This document shows positions 10,941-21,702 of a stretch of 64,000 nucleotides of DNA, piece by piece. A model generated the notes under the pieces. The model was not told where the DNA came from, searched no databases, and saw nothing but the letters and a program-made list of their open reading frames with translations. Numbering within the stretch: the stretch's first letter is position 1; every line of letters begins with the position of its first letter. Both the position numbers and the translations under genes were made by a program. Source of the stretch: Xenorhabdus cabanillasii (lineage in GTDB: Bacteria; Pseudomonadota; Gammaproteobacteria; Enterobacterales; Enterobacteriaceae); contig NZ_QTUB01000001.1 of the NCBI RefSeq assembly GCF_003386665.1, positions 1,240,001 through 1,304,000 on the forward strand, read 5' to 3'.

Positions 10941-10970
10941 TGCTGATCACTGCGGTGGTCAGCATTTTTA
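10941..10970 (+). terminator. rho-independent terminator of sodA
   Basis: A 10-bp stem (TGCTGATCAC / GTGGTCAGCA, one G-U pair) with a 4-base loop is followed by TTTTTATTG, 26 bases after the sodA stop. Confidence 0.85.
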
Positions 10971-11124
10971 TTGCTCTTAATCTTAGCTATCATTTGGCAT
11001 CTTTCCCGTTTAAAATGATGAATTCCTGAATTCTATTTAGAGAAAATCATATTTTGCGGGCAAGGTTTGCCGCGTTTATTTGGTCAGGATAATATTTATA
11101 TTAGTCTATTGAGGAGAAATAGAA

Positions 11125-11796
11125 ATGTATTACCCACAGGTGTACAGAGGCAAAATAACATCTTCCGAAAAGTGGGGTTTCAGTGCAATCAACAAACTGT
11201 TGGTGAATGGCCGCTTACAGCTTACCTCTCTTGGTCTGGAAGGTGATGAACAGGCAGAGACTCGTTTTCATGGCGGTCCTGATCGTGCGCTTTGTCATTA
11301 TCCTATGGAACATTACCTCTTTTGGAAAAGGCAATTTCCTGAATTAGTGGAATTATTTGTATCTCCCTTATTTGGTGAAAATATATCAACGGAGGGTATG
11401 ACAGAAGAGAATGTTTATATTGGGGATATTCTCCAATGGGGTGAGGCAATTGTTCAGGTGACACAGCCCCGCTCTCCTTGCTACAAACTTAATTTTATTA
11501 CTGGAATTGCGAATTTTGCGGCCATGATGCAAGATAAAGGGTATTGTGGCTGGTTATATCGGGTCATCTCTTCAGGTTTTGTCAGTGCTGCTGAACCACT
11601 AAAATTACTAAGTCGAAATAGTGATGTTTCTGTTAAGGATGCTATTTCCATTGCTTTCCATAGCTCATTTGATGGAGAGCAATACCAACGTCTAATGGGG
11701 GCAGCAGGGTTATCTGCTAGCTGGAATCTGACGATGCAAAAGCGGATATTGCATGGAAAAATAGAGGATTTCAATCGTCGTTTATTTGGAAAATAA
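11125..11796 (+). CDS. yiiM: YiiM, MOSC-domain protein
   Basis: 223 residues (E. coli YiiM is 224). The MOSC domain shows FHGGPDRALCHYP near residue 52 and the conserved cysteine in TQPRSPCYKLN. Family members bind molybdenum cofactor; YiiM reduces N-hydroxylated substrates such as 6-hydroxylaminopurine. Start ATG with GAGGAGA upstream. It stands alone between sodA and a toxin-like gene. Confidence 0.93.
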   Translation: MYYPQVYRGKITSSEKWGFSAINKLLVNGRLQLTSLGLEGDEQAETRFHGGPDRALCHYPMEHYLFWKRQFPELVELFVSPLFGENISTEGMTEENVYIGDILQWGEAIVQVTQPRSPCYKLNFITGIANFAAMMQDKGYCGWLYRVISSGFVSAAEPLKLLSRNSDVSVKDAISIAFHSSFDGEQYQRLMGAAGLSASWNLTMQKRILHGKIEDFNRRLFGK

Positions 11797-12143
11797 TTTA
11801 TTTACTGATATTTATTTTAATTAAAAAATATGTTGTATTCTTGTAGTGGACGATAACAATAATTTTGTTATCGTTATACTTATTTTTCTATTTTTTTAAA
11901 TTATTACATTTTTCTTTTATATAAAATTAATTTATCAATAACCTATATTAAAATATTTGTTGATAAAATCAGATTATTATTAATTTGTTTATGATTAAAG
12001 GTTAAAAATACTGGTATTTTTTAATATGATATTTATCAAAAAATAAGTATTCGTATTATTAGAGTATGATCTATGTGTAGATTATTTAAACTATAGAAGT
12101 ATAGGTAACTATAAATATTAATTATGTAATTAAGAGGTGGTTT
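11797..12143. other. AT-rich gap before the glycosyltransferase toxin gene
   Basis: About 350 bases of very AT-rich DNA without an ORF. It contains several TATAAT-like stretches and no repeat I recognise. Composition differs from the sodA-yiiM side and matches the toxin gene that follows, so it probably arrived with it. Confidence 0.5.
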
Positions 12144-13341
12144 ATGAGTGTACCAAAGAAAATTCATTATTTTTGGGCGGGTAATAAAATATCAGAAGAA
12201 AATTTACAGAATATTATTGCTATGAAAGTGGAAAACCCTGGTTTCAACCTTAATTTATGGGTAAATAATAAATCATTAATCAAAGAAACTTTTGATTCTC
12301 TCTTAAATAAGTTGAGCTTAGGTGAAGTTTTTGGATATGAATTTGATAAGGTACAGAGAGAATATTTTGAATCAAAAGATAGATCTCTAATAAAACAAAA
12401 TGGTTTTTTTATTAGAGATATAAGAGAGGCTTTTAAATCATTAGATGAGATTTTTCCTATTTTGGAATCGATGTTTTATCGTAATATTAATGGATATTAT
12501 CATAATTATGCATTGGCTAGTGATATTGCACGTCTTGTCATTTTATATACAGAAGGAGGAATTTATCTGGATGTTGACGTTAAAGTGAAAGGTATCCGTT
12601 TTAATAAAGAAACCCGTTTTGATAATATTAATAAAGAGGCTAAATTTAAAAATATTAATGCACCATCAGGAATGGCTTTCGGTGATGCGAGTGGAAAAGC
12701 ATGGAAAAAAAAATAGTTGTCTTGAAGGGAATGCTATTCTTGCAGCACCTGCTAAATCAATTATAGTTTTTAAAATATTAAATATTATTAATGATAAAAT
12801 AAAAGATAATCTCAAGCAAAAATATGTTGATATAAATAAAAAAATACCGAATCCAAATAGGATTACACCACATCATATAATTAAACCAATTCATCCAAAG
12901 CACATGATTCAACTAAAAAACTTTGCTAATCCGGGGCAACCAATTAGTTCTCTTGATAAAAATAATAAAATTGACAGATGGGAAGGTGTAAGTAAAAAAT
13001 ATCCAGATTGGGGAAAAGATACATGGTGTGCATCACGTGTTATTCCTGATTTTCGTTTTGATGCCGCTGTCGGTAATACAGGACCAACAGTATATCAAGA
13101 GTATTTAAAAGAAATTAATAGAGAAGGAAAACCTGAAGTTCCTGCACATCTTAGATTTGAAGAAAATGGAACGGAATTTTTTGAAAAAGTTGATGCATAC
13201 GGAAAGTGGAGGAATACAAGAGAGCCAATGATACAACAGAGGGGATTTCGCTATGATGATACAGAATTCCCTTCTTTATCTAATTTTATTTTGGGAGATG
13301 CTGAGATTAGGATGTTACTAAAAAAATTAAAATGGGTTTAA
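12144..13341 (+). pseudogene. glycosyltransferase toxin of the large clostridial toxin type, frameshifted
   Basis: Two overlapping frames form one protein of about 398 residues. The first (12144-12716) has KKIHYFWAGN near the start and the sugar-nucleotide motif ASDIARLVILYTEGGIYLDV, with the DxD in YLDVDV; this is the TcdA/TcdB-like (GT44) core also found in Photorhabdus PaTox. It stops at a TAG just after nine adenines (12705-12713). Removing one A joins it to the second frame, which continues with SCLEGNAILAAP to the stop at 13341 and contains VGNTGPTVYQEYL. Such enzymes glycosylate host small GTPases or similar targets. The ribosome binding site AGAGGTGG is intact. It may be inactive, or rescued by slippage at A9. 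Confidence 0.8.
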
Positions 13342-13396
13342 ATTCCCCTTTATTTTCAATAAATTGACTACAATCTAAATGAAATTTGTAATTCAT

Positions 13397-13430
13397 ATGC
13401 CAAAGGGTATCAATACCAACCCTTTGGCAT
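13397..13430. terminator. bidirectional hairpin between toxin gene and trpS
   Basis: A perfect 11-bp inverted repeat (ATGCCAAAGGG / CCCTTTGGCAT) with a 12-base loop separates the plus-strand toxin gene and minus-strand trpS. No long T-run follows on either side. Confidence 0.6.
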
Positions 13431-13443
13431 GCATATAAAACTA

Positions 13444-14478
13444 TTACGGATGAGCAATAAATCCAACCGCCTCATAGACCTTATCCAGAGTTGCCTGAGC
13501 ACGAGCCTGTGCTTTAGCGGCACCTTCTGTCATTATTTGGTTAAGCAGAACTTCATCATTACGGAAATGATGGAAACGCTCTTGTAAACCTGCCAGCATT
13601 TCACATACTGCATCTGCAACTGCACCTTTCAGATGGCCGTACATTTTTCCTTCAAATTCAGCTTCCAGTTCAGGAATTGTTTTACCTGTAACGCCAGAAA
13701 GTATATCCAACAAATTGGAAACACCGGGTTTGTTTTCCAGATCATAACATACACGAGGTGGCTCTTCGGAATCGGTAACTGCACGTTTAATTTTTTTAGC
13801 AACAGATTTTGGATCTTCCATCAGGGCAATCACGTTATTACGGTTATCATCTGACTTTGACATTTTCTTGTTCGGATCTTGCAATGACATCACGCGTGCA
13901 CCGCCTTTCGGAATGAATGGTTCTGGCACAGTGAAAATGTCACCGTATAAGGCATTAAAGCGCAGTGCTAAATCACGGGTCAGTTCAAGATGCTGTTTTT
14001 GGTCAATGCCAACAGGGATCTGATTGGCTTGGTAAAGCAAAATGTCAGAAGCCATCAGGACAGGATATTCAAATAAACCGGCATTAATGTTTTCTGGATA
14101 ACGGGCTGATTTATCCTTAAATTGGGTCATGCGGCTGAGTTCGCCGAAATAGGTGTAACAGTTTAATACCCAGGCTAGTTGAGTATGTTGTGGAACATGT
14201 GACTGAACGAAAATAGTGCTTTTCTTTGGATCAATGCCACAAGCAAGGTAAAGCGCCAGCGTATCTAGTGTGCGTTTTTTCAGTTCTTCGGGATCTTGGC
14301 GTACGGTAATAGAATGCTGGTTGACGATACAATAGATACAATCATATTCATCCTGCATTTTAACCCACTGACGTAACGCCCCCATGTAGTTACCGATGGT
14401 CAATTCACCGGAGGGTTGTGCGCCGCTGAATACAATGGGTTTCTGTGCGTTTGGTTTCATTGCAGTGGGTTCATTCAT
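13444..14478 (-). CDS. trpS: tryptophanyl-tRNA synthetase
   Basis: 344 residues, 10 more than E. coli TrpS; the seventh residue is also Met and could be the true start. Class I synthetase signatures are visible: a HIGH-like TIGNYMG in the [14 protein letters not shown] stretch near the N-terminus, and KMSKS in [10 protein letters not shown]. It charges tRNA-Trp in the cytoplasm. It is the last gene of the dam-rpe-gph-trpS run, 4 bases after gph, the order known from E. coli. Confidence 0.97.
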   Translation of the reverse strand: MNEPTAMKPNAQKPIVFSGAQPSGELTIGNYMGALRQWVKMQDEYDCIYCIVNQHSITVRQDPEELKKRTLDTLALYLACGIDPKKSTIFVQSHVPQHTQLAWVLNCYTYFGELSRMTQFKDKSARYPENINAGLFEYPVLMASDILLYQANQIPVGIDQKQHLELTRDLALRFNALYGDIFTVPEPFIPKGGARVMSLQDPNKKMSKSDDNRNNVIALMEDPKSVAKKIKRAVTDSEEPPRVCYDLENKPGVSNLLDILSGVTGKTIPELEAEFEGKMYGHLKGAVADAVCEMLAGLQERFHHFRNDEVLLNQIMTEGAAKAQARAQATLDKVYEAVGFIAHP

Positions 14479-14482
14479 TTTA

Positions 14483-15202
14483 TTACGCTTCCTGTAAGTT
14501 CAAAGTTGATAGTCCAATTGTTGGGATTAAATCCGAGAAATTGTCCAATACATAATCCGGGTGGCTTAATGCTATAGATTCCCCATAGTTATATCCATAG
14601 GTAAAGCCAACACAAGGACAACCTGCTGCTTGTGCAGCCAAAATATCATTACGTGAATCACCAACGAAAAGCAATTCTTCCTTATGTAGACCAAACGTGC
14701 CTATTGTCAGATACAGCGGTGCCGGATGCGGTTTTTTCTGTTTAACATCGTCACCGCCTAGCACCAGTGAAAAGTATTCACTGATACCTAATGATTCCAG
14801 CAATGGCGCAATAAAAGGTGTTGGCTTGTTAGTGACAATTGCCATCGGCAGGTTATGTTTTGCCAGCTCTGTCAAAGTTTCTTTGACATGAGGAAAGAGT
14901 TTGCTGCCTGTTGTGACGGTGGTTTTATAGAATTTATCAAACAGTTCGCGAGTTTCACGGTGTAACTCTGGGGTAAATTCCACCGTTGTCCATTTCAATG
15001 CGCGTTCAACCATGATATCTGCGCCATTACCCACCCAAATTGCAACGCGTTCTTTGCCTGCTGCGGGCAGTCCTTTGGCAATCAGTGCCTGATCTAAAGC
15101 ATCTGCCAGGCCACCGGCACTGTCGACCAGCGTTCCATCCAGATCAAATGCAATGGCCCGAATGTTTTTAACTACATTTTTTTCCATCATGTTGTCTGCC
15201 AT
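14483..15202 (-). CDS. gph: phosphoglycolate phosphatase
   Basis: 239 residues of the HAD superfamily. Motif [16 protein letters not shown] lies near residue 18, motif II in AIVTNKPT, and the acidic motif in [15 protein letters not shown]. It dephosphorylates 2-phosphoglycolate formed in DNA repair. Its ATG overlaps the rpe stop codon by one base (TAATG), so translation is probably coupled. Confidence 0.95.
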   Translation of the reverse strand: MADNMMEKNVVKNIRAIAFDLDGTLVDSAGGLADALDQALIAKGLPAAGKERVAIWVGNGADIMVERALKWTTVEFTPELHRETRELFDKFYKTTVTTGSKLFPHVKETLTELAKHNLPMAIVTNKPTPFIAPLLESLGISEYFSLVLGGDDVKQKKPHPAPLYLTIGTFGLHKEELLFVGDSRNDILAAQAAGCPCVGFTYGYNYGESIALSHPDYVLDNFSDLIPTIGLSTLNLQEA

Positions 15203-15876
15203 TATGCTACTGTTGATAATTCACGGCGCATCTCATCAATGACCGTTTTATAGTCAGGTTGACTGAAAATAGCGGAGCCTGCGACGAACATATCCGCCCC
15301 GGCCTGAGCTGCTGCGGCAATATTACTGGCTTTGATACCACCATCAACTTCAAGGCGAATATCGTATCCGCTTTCATCAATAAGTTTGCGTACCTGACGC
15401 AGTTTGTTCAGGGTTTCTGAAATGAAAGATTGACCGCCGAAACCAGGGTTAACTGACATCAATAAAATGACATCCAGTTTATCCATAACATAATCAAGGT
15501 AGCTGAGAGATGTCGCTGGATTGAAAACCAAACCTGCTTTACAACCATGATCTTTAATCAGTTGCAGTGTTCGGTGAACATGCTCGCTCGCTTCGGGATG
15601 GAAAGTGATATAGGTTGCACCTGCTTTGGCAAAATCGGGGATAATGCGATCAACAGGTTTTACCATCAGGTGAACATCAATCGGAGCAGTAATACCATAA
15701 TTGCGCAGAGCCTGACAGACCATTGGGCCAATTGTCAGGTTCGGGACGTAATGGTTATCCATAACGTCAAAGTGCACAACATCAGCACCTGCTGCCAATA
15801 CCTTTGCGGTATCTTCACCCAGACGGGCAAAATCTGCGGATAAAATGGATGGGGCAATCAGAAAATCTTTCTTCAT
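15202..15876 (-). CDS. rpe: ribulose-phosphate 3-epimerase
   Basis: 224 residues from the ATG at 15876 ([12 protein letters not shown]), which matches the E. coli length of 225; the frame extends further upstream without a good start. TIM-barrel enzyme that interconverts ribulose-5-phosphate and xylulose-5-phosphate in the pentose phosphate pathway. Metal and catalytic motifs are seen in [17 protein letters not shown], and the phosphate-binding VDGGIK and AGSAIF stretches. Confidence 0.96.
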   Translation of the reverse strand: MKKDFLIAPSILSADFARLGEDTAKVLAAGADVVHFDVMDNHYVPNLTIGPMVCQALRNYGITAPIDVHLMVKPVDRIIPDFAKAGATYITFHPEASEHVHRTLQLIKDHGCKAGLVFNPATSLSYLDYVMDKLDVILLMSVNPGFGGQSFISETLNKLRQVRKLIDESGYDIRLEVDGGIKASNIAAAAQAGADMFVAGSAIFSQPDYKTVIDEMRRELSTVA

Positions 15877-15933
15877 TATTCTCTTCTCCAATTCATTGTT
15901 TATCCCTGTTATTTCAGGGGCAGGAAACCTCAA

Positions 15934-16752
15934 TCACTTCTGGCAGTATAACGCCAAAAGTTCATCAACTTTACTGCGGGCAAGAATATTTCTACTTATT
16001 GTCCGGCGGGCTTTAACAATGTAAAGGGAAGCTTGGTGATACCATTCCCGTGTCATCGGCGTGTCATGATTGGATATAAGCACGGGAATATCCTGTTGCG
16101 ACGAGAGGTTATAGGCGAGCCGTGCTAGATTTTCCTGATCCAGGAGGTTAAAACTATTTGTATGGTAGGCGGTAAAATTTGCCGTTGCTGAAAGAGGAGC
16201 ATACGGCGGATCGCAATAAATGACTGAGCCTTTTGGCGCTTTAGTTAGAGCGATTCCGTAATGCTGGCAGATAAAAGAGGCTTTCTGGGACTTTTCGGCA
16301 AACCAGTACAACTCATCTTCTGGAAAATAAGGTTTTTTATAGCGTCCGAAAGGAACGTTAAACTCGCCCCGTGAGTTATAGCGGCAAAGGCCGTTATAAC
16401 AGTGGCGGTTAAGATACAGAAACAACACACTACGATAGAATGGATCTTTGCTGCTGTTGAACTCCTCTCTCAGGTGATAGAAGATCTCAGACGTGTTGAA
16501 CTCTGGTGAAAATAAGGGACGGACATGATCAATAAACTCATCCGCACTGGATTTTACTGTGTTGTACAGGTTGATTAGATCACTGTTTATATCTGATAAG
16601 ATGTAAGAATCATAATCGGTATTCAGGAATACCGAGCCTGCGCCAACAAATGGCTCAATTAAGCGCTCGCCCTCTGGCAGATGACGTTTAATGTCATCCA
16701 CCAAAGGGTATTTTCCACCGGCCCATTTTAAGAAAGCGCGTTTTTTTTTCAT
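15934..16752 (-). CDS. dam: DNA adenine methyltransferase (GATC)
   Basis: 272 residues from the ATG at 16752 (MKKKRAFLKWAGGKY, the usual Dam start); a TTG seven codons upstream is open but less likely. It methylates adenine in GATC for mismatch repair and replication timing. The AdoMet motif EPFVGAGSVFLNTD and the catalytic DPPY (VIYCDPPYAPLS) are intact. It sits downstream of damX and 57 bases before rpe. Confidence 0.97.
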   Translation of the reverse strand: MKKKRAFLKWAGGKYPLVDDIKRHLPEGERLIEPFVGAGSVFLNTDYDSYILSDINSDLINLYNTVKSSADEFIDHVRPLFSPEFNTSEIFYHLREEFNSSKDPFYRSVLFLYLNRHCYNGLCRYNSRGEFNVPFGRYKKPYFPEDELYWFAEKSQKASFICQHYGIALTKAPKGSVIYCDPPYAPLSATANFTAYHTNSFNLLDQENLARLAYNLSSQQDIPVLISNHDTPMTREWYHQASLYIVKARRTISRNILARSKVDELLALYCQK

Positions 16753-16837
16753 GCCGTCAAATAAAGTATTCAATAATTTCAGAGCCGCAGATTGTACTCT
16801 GTTTAGGACAGCATATCAGCGCCTAATAAAAATAGTT

Positions 16838-17833
16838 TTATTTTTTCAGATCTTGGTGAACCTGTTGTAGTTTTCTCACCCAAGGTTTTTGAGTCTGAAT
16901 GTCTGTAGGGAGTGAAGAAATTGCCTTTTTGGCCTCAGAAGCGGAGTTGTAGCTACCGTAGATCAAAATAAACCATGTCTTATCATTACGTTTGGTTTCA
17001 TAAACCTTGTAATTGGCAAGGTTATTCTTTTTCGCAAAAGCGAGCAAGGTATCAGAGCGGCTAGCGCTACTCAATTGAAGTGTAAATCGATTTGCAGGTA
17101 CTTTCAGTAAGTCACCCGTTGCATTTGCAACACTCTGCTTATTCGCCTGATGATCGATGATGGCAGGTTTAGCTGTTTCCTTGTGCTGCTTGTCTGTTTT
17201 TTCTATTTTGGGAGGTGCAACCTTTTCAGTTTTTTTCTGTTCTACCGATGGTGTTACCGTTTGTTTTACCGGGTTATTTTGTGATGATGACAGATTTTTG
17301 TGTGCCGTATTTTTTTGCACGGCACTGTTAATGTTGCTCTGTTGTTGATTTAAAGCATCAGAAATGTCGCCAGGTAACTCTATGCGTTGGTTGTAGCCAC
17401 CTGTTCCGGTTGTTGCAGGAGCGAGATCTTGACTCGGTGTATTGCTGATTGGTGGCATACCGATTTCGCGCGGATTATTTGTTGACGGTGTCGATGCGGC
17501 AGGTTCAGATAGATTTTCCTGCGTACTATTTTGCGCATTAGTTGTTTGTGTGTTAGTAGAAGATGATGGAGAGCCTGACAGATCGATACTTTTCTCGACT
17601 GAATTCTGTGATTGCTGTTTTTCATGCTCGGTTGGGGATTTCAGAGCAGAACTGACAGCGATAATCAGCAGTAAAAGCACCAGTATACCGACCCCAATCA
17701 TCATTTGTTGACGCGATACTGCCAGCTTTGGGCGCTGGTTTTGAGTTCGTGATCGCTGAGGGCGGCGATCAGAAGCATCAGGTTTAAATTCATTTTTTGT
17801 TTCTTGCTTATTTTCTGATTTTAATTCGTCCAT
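16838..17833 (-). CDS. damX: DamX, SPOR-domain cell-division protein
   Basis: 331 residues from the ATG at 17833, chosen because TTGGGAGGG immediately precedes it; an upstream TTG adds 10 residues. A basic cytoplasmic N-terminus is followed by a transmembrane helix (MMIGVGILVLLLLIIAV, around residues 44-61). Then comes a long Ser/Thr/Gln/Asn-rich periplasmic linker and a C-terminal SPOR domain (about 250-325, FTLQLSSASRSDTLLAFA) that binds septal peptidoglycan. Order aroB-damX-dam as in E. coli. Confidence 0.93.
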   Translation of the reverse strand: MDELKSENKQETKNEFKPDASDRRPQRSRTQNQRPKLAVSRQQMMIGVGILVLLLLIIAVSSALKSPTEHEKQQSQNSVEKSIDLSGSPSSSTNTQTTNAQNSTQENLSEPAASTPSTNNPREIGMPPISNTPSQDLAPATTGTGGYNQRIELPGDISDALNQQQSNINSAVQKNTAHKNLSSSQNNPVKQTVTPSVEQKKTEKVAPPKIEKTDKQHKETAKPAIIDHQANKQSVANATGDLLKVPANRFTLQLSSASRSDTLLAFAKKNNLANYKVYETKRNDKTWFILIYGSYNSASEAKKAISSLPTDIQTQKPWVRKLQQVHQDLKK

Positions 17834-17938
17834 ATGCCCTCCCAACCGAGATAATACTGCCAATTACTATTCTATAGGTTTGGCAGCCTGACCTAACTAA
17901 AACCGATAATAAAACTGATAATGTATTATACCCTTTAT

Positions 17939-17975
17939 CTTTCAAGTTGCCTCTTTGTTGGCGGCAACTTGAAAG
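17939..17975. repeat. short palindromic repeat, diverged copy
   Basis: Inverted arms CTTTCAAGTTGC and GCAACTTGAAAG (12 bp, perfect) around a 13-base loop containing CTCTTTGTTG. The same arm core and, on the other strand, the same loop core occur in the larger palindrome at 41217-41277, so the two are one repeat family. It lies in the damX-aroB gap. Confidence 0.7.
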
Positions 17976-18033
17976 CTATCAGGTGTATCTATCAATGTAG
18001 CTATTTTATAGCAAACAGCCAGAGAATGATGGA

Positions 18034-19122
18034 TCATTCTCTGCAACGCCGAATGGCTTCCAATATAATGTCTGTACTGATATCAGAACGAAGTTCTGCT
18101 TCCCCTATCATCTTGGGCAAAACCAGACGAAGTTTACCCGCAGAGACTTTTTTATCACGCATCATATGAGGTAAATAATCTTCAGGGGACATTATTGCCG
18201 GGCCGTGAACGGGTAGTTTTGCTCTTTCCAGCAAGTTGATAATGCGTTGTGTATCCTGACTGGAAAATGTTCCAATAAGTTCAGAAGCCCGTGCAGCCAT
18301 CACCATACCCGCAGCGACAGCCTGACCATGCAGCCAGATGCCATAACCCATTTCCGCTTCAATGGCATGTCCGAAAGTATGGCCGAGATTTAATAAGGAC
18401 CGCATTCCACTGCGTTCATATTCATCTGTTGCGACGACAAATGCCTTCAATTCACAGCAACGACGGATACAGTAAGCCATTGCCTGATGATCAAGAGCCA
18501 GTAATTTCTCAATATTGTCTTCAAGCCAGCTAAAAAACTCACCATCCAGAGTCACGCCATATTTGATCACTTCCGCTAAACCTGCATATAACTCTTGAGC
18601 TGGCAGGGTATTTAAGCATTTGAGATCAATGATAACGGAGGCTGGCTGGTAAAACGCCCCAATCATGTTTTTGCCAAGGGGATGGTTGACCCCTGTTTTT
18701 CCGCCAACGGAAGAGTCAACCTGAGAAAGTAGAGTGGTGGGTATCTGAATGAAACGAGTGCCGCGTTGATAGCTGGCGGCAGCAAATCCCGTCATATCAC
18801 CGATGACACCACCACCGAGAGCGATAAGCGTTGTGTCACGTCCATGATTATTTTCCAGTAAGGCAGAAAATATATCATTGAGCACAAAAAGTGATTTGTA
18901 TTGTTCACCGTCAGGCAAGATAACTTCATTTACCCGAAGACCCATACTCTGCAATGTGGATTTCACCTGTTCAAGATACAGGGGGGCCAGTGTTTCATTG
19001 GTCACTATCATGACCTGCTGACCAGATTGCAGGGGCTTGAATGCTTCACTGCTGGAAAACAGCCCTTGGGCGATGGTAATCGGATAGCTTCTTTCACCTA
19101 ACGTAACAATCACTTGTTCCAT
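18034..19122 (-). CDS. aroB: 3-dehydroquinate synthase
   Basis: 362 residues from the ATG at 19122, equal to E. coli AroB; the frame is open 14 codons further but from a TTG. It converts DAHP to 3-dehydroquinate, second step of the shikimate pathway. NAD and substrate motifs are seen: [39 protein letters not shown] and the zinc-ligand region [11 protein letters not shown]. It follows aroK on the same strand after about 45 bases. Confidence 0.97.
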   Translation of the reverse strand: MEQVIVTLGERSYPITIAQGLFSSSEAFKPLQSGQQVMIVTNETLAPLYLEQVKSTLQSMGLRVNEVILPDGEQYKSLFVLNDIFSALLENNHGRDTTLIALGGGVIGDMTGFAAASYQRGTRFIQIPTTLLSQVDSSVGGKTGVNHPLGKNMIGAFYQPASVIIDLKCLNTLPAQELYAGLAEVIKYGVTLDGEFFSWLEDNIEKLLALDHQAMAYCIRRCCELKAFVVATDEYERSGMRSLLNLGHTFGHAIEAEMGYGIWLHGQAVAAGMVMAARASELIGTFSSQDTQRIINLLERAKLPVHGPAIMSPEDYLPHMMRDKKVSAGKLRLVLPKMIGEAELRSDISTDIILEAIRRCRE

Positions 19123-19167
19123 ATCAGCTTTCGCCTTATCGTGTGCTGCGGAGCGAGTCCGCAAAGA

Positions 19168-19689
19168 TCAATTTTTTTCCAATAGCTCAATAATTTGGTT
19201 AGCTACAACTTTGGCACTTTGCTCATCTGTACGTATAGTCAGGTCAGCAATTTCCTCATAAAGAGGATTGCGCTCATCAGCCAGATTTTCTAAAACTTCA
19301 CGTGCTGGTGCATCAACTTGAAGTAAAGGGCGTTTTTTGTCGCGCTGGGTACGAGCTAACTGTTTTTCGATGGTTGTTTCTAAATAGACGACCACACCAC
19401 GGGCAGACAGACGATTGCGGGTTTCTTTTGATTTAACTGAGCCACCCCCAGTTGCCAATACAATGCCTTGTTTCTCAGTCAGTTCGTTAATTATTTTTTC
19501 TTCGCGTTCACGGAAGCCTTCTTCGCCTTCCACATCGAATACCCAGCCCACGTCAGCTCCGGTACGTCGCTCAATTTCTTGATCAGAGTCGTAAAACTCC
19601 ATATTGAGTTGCTGAGCTAACTGACGACCAATAGTGCTTTTGCCGGCACCCATAGGCCCAACCAGAAAGATATTGCGTTTCTCTGCCAT
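19168..19689 (-). CDS. aroK: shikimate kinase I
   Basis: 173 residues from the ATG at 19689 ([12 protein letters not shown]), the same length as E. coli AroK. P-loop [15 protein letters not shown] lies at residues 10-24, shikimate-binding [11 protein letters not shown] follows, then GGGSV and the lid region [11 protein letters not shown]. It phosphorylates shikimate with ATP. First gene of the aroK-aroB-damX-dam-rpe-gph-trpS run. Confidence 0.97.
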   Translation of the reverse strand: MAEKRNIFLVGPMGAGKSTIGRQLAQQLNMEFYDSDQEIERRTGADVGWVFDVEGEEGFREREEKIINELTEKQGIVLATGGGSVKSKETRNRLSARGVVVYLETTIEKQLARTQRDKKRPLLQVDAPAREVLENLADERNPLYEEIADLTIRTDEQSAKVVANQIIELLEKN

Positions 19690-20089
19690 GTTTTTGGTAT
19701 TACTAAGATATTTGTTAATGATAACCCGCCCCGCCAATCAGATTAGCCGCGGGACCTAAACTGAAACCTCATGAGTGAGAATGTGAGATCAGATAGAAAA
19801 ATTATCTCAATACATCAGCCTATATTGCAACTATATAAATCTGCACGGACCTGTGAAATTAGGTTCATGCTTTTTCTGGCTGATTATGATCCTATCTGTG
19901 TATATTCCGATAGGCTCTTATTGGTGATGAGATACCTGCTCACTCAATTAGGTAAACCTTGTATGCTAAATTACTCTCAGCGTCAAATCCATAAACAGGT
20001 CAGACCAAGAAAAATAACCAGCAATATGGCAAAAAAGGCACAGAAACCTTTATCAACTGACTGATAATTATGTGTATATTTTTGTTTGA
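19690..20089. other. aroK-hofQ gap
   Basis: About 400 bases. It holds the aroK promoter region. A plus-strand frame at 19771-20064 (97 codons) is open but has no convincing ribosome binding site or recognisable protein, so I do not call it. No repeat or hairpin of note. Confidence 0.4.
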
Positions 20090-21163
20090 TTAAATATCGT
20101 CCAGTTGAGGTGTAATAAAAATTACGAGCTCCCTTCGACTATGCCGTTCTCCTTGCTGGCTAAATAATGATCCCAACAGAGGAATGTCTGATAAGTAAGG
20201 AACTTTTTGTGTGCTGGCTCCTTTTTTCTGTTGGAAAATTCCACCCAGAATGAGGGTTTCACCGTTTCTGACGGTAACTTGTGTCATGATTTCCTGTTTA
20301 TCGATAGCCAGATTTTCATTTCCTCCTTGATTAATAGGAAGGCCGGGCGCATTCTGGCTGATTTTCAACATTAACCGGATTTTTCCTTGCCTTAAAATGT
20401 GTGGAGTCACTTCCATGCCCAATACCGCCTCCTTAAATTGAATAGTTGTTTTGTTTTTGTTCTGAACGAGATAAGGGATATCAGAACCTTGTTTGATACT
20501 GGCGGGTTGTTGATGTGAAGCGGTCAGACGTGGGCTGGCGATGATATCCAGTTGATTTTCCTGCTCCAGGGCGCTGAGTTCCATTTCTAACAGGTTTGCA
20601 TGAATGCGGGCAGTGTTCAGTACCAATCGGTGGCTTTGATTTCCTGCGGGTTGATGCAGGTTCAAGCGGTTGAGGCCGAGTGAGCGATTTTGTGGATCGG
20701 CTGTGATACCCCAGTGAATACCTAGCTCATGTAATGCTTCTCTGCTGCTCGTGACAATATGGGCTGTGATTTGCACTTGTTGTTGTGGTGTATCCACTTC
20801 TTTCAGCCAGTTTTTGATGCGAGTGATAGCATCAAACTTATCTTCTAATATCAAACTATTCGTCAAGTTATCATGTTCCACTTTTCCCCATTTTGTCAGT
20901 AAAGCAGGCGTGTTTTTTTGTAATTGCCCTGTTATTTGTCCGGCATCGGCGTATTGCAGAGGAATAACCTGATATTCTATTTCTTGTTCTTCTTGCTCTG
21001 TCGGGAAGAACTGAACTTCTTCATCGACGTTATTTTTTGGCGGCTGAAAAGGGTCTCTCACTGTCATTGAATAAGTTGTTTCTTCCGGTTCTATTTCTTC
21101 GGCGAAACAGGAAAAAGTCAGGACCAGTAAAGCCAGTAAAGTGAAAGCACAACGATTCATCAT
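20090..21163 (-). CDS. hofQ: HofQ, outer-membrane secretin of the DNA-uptake type
   Basis: 357 residues, somewhat shorter than E. coli HofQ (412). A signal peptide (NRCAFTLLALLVLTFSCFAEE) leads to a secretin N-domain, then the secretin core with VTPHILRQGKIRLMLKI, VRNGETLILGGIFQQ and the end motif VPYLSDIPLLGSLF. HofQ is the PilQ-like pore that E. coli needs to use DNA as a nutrient. The start overlaps the hofO stop by 4 bases. Confidence 0.92.
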   Translation of the reverse strand: MMNRCAFTLLALLVLTFSCFAEEIEPEETTYSMTVRDPFQPPKNNVDEEVQFFPTEQEEQEIEYQVIPLQYADAGQITGQLQKNTPALLTKWGKVEHDNLTNSLILEDKFDAITRIKNWLKEVDTPQQQVQITAHIVTSSREALHELGIHWGITADPQNRSLGLNRLNLHQPAGNQSHRLVLNTARIHANLLEMELSALEQENQLDIIASPRLTASHQQPASIKQGSDIPYLVQNKNKTTIQFKEAVLGMEVTPHILRQGKIRLMLKISQNAPGLPINQGGNENLAIDKQEIMTQVTVRNGETLILGGIFQQKKGASTQKVPYLSDIPLLGSLFSQQGERHSRRELVIFITPQLDDI

Positions 21164-21702
21164 TTTTCCTCATAGCCAATATCTTTCAGCACCATACGGA
21201 CAGTCAGACTATTATCGACAGGTGTGATTGTGAGGTGTTTTATCAGCAAGATAGGTTGTAATTGCTGAATCTCATTGATGAAACGGAGTAATTGCTCATA
21301 GGTCAGTGACAATATGATATGCCATAAAACCTGATCGCCTTCCTTGATGCTCTTCCATTCCATGAGTTGACTCCCGGAATTGACCAAAGGCTGGTGAAGT
21401 CGTTTAAGTACGGTAGTTTTTAGCGGCGATGAGATATAACCGTTCTGGCCGAGTTCGACTGTTATTTGCTGGATCTGCTGGCGGAGTTCAGTCAGATTAG
21501 GTAATTCGGAAAATTGGTTTTGAGATAAGGCAAGATCATTTTTTTGTTCTGTCAGTTTAACTTGAAGGGAATGAATGACATCTTCACTCTTTTGCCAGAC
21601 AAAAAAACAGAAGCCCAATATAAGAGGAACGATCACCAATTGCTGCAATAAAAATAACTGCCATATGGGGCGAAATAACCACACAAGATAATTATTTCTC
21701 AT
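21160..21702 (-). CDS. hofO: HofO, PilO-like inner-membrane protein
   Basis: 180 residues with one transmembrane helix (about 15-35, LFLLQQLVIVPLILGFCFFVW), a coiled-coil stretch rich in Leu/Gln, and a C-terminal alpha/beta domain as in PilO. It would join HofN and HofM in the alignment complex for the pilus-like machine. It is longer than E. coli HofO (146), and no separate hofP frame is present before hofQ; the extra C-terminal part could replace it, but I cannot show this. Overlaps hofN by 11 bases. Confidence 0.8.
   Translation of the reverse strand: MRNNYLVWLFRPIWQLFLLQQLVIVPLILGFCFFVWQKSEDVIHSLQVKLTEQKNDLALSQNQFSELPNLTELRQQIQQITVELGQNGYISSPLKTTVLKRLHQPLVNSGSQLMEWKSIKEGDQVLWHIILSLTYEQLLRFINEIQQLQPILLIKHLTITPVDNSLTVRMVLKDIGYEEK

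Noticed and set aside
19771..20064. 97-codon plus-strand frame in the aroK-hofQ gap
   Set aside because: No ribosome binding site of quality, no recognisable protein pattern and no terminator; likely chance.
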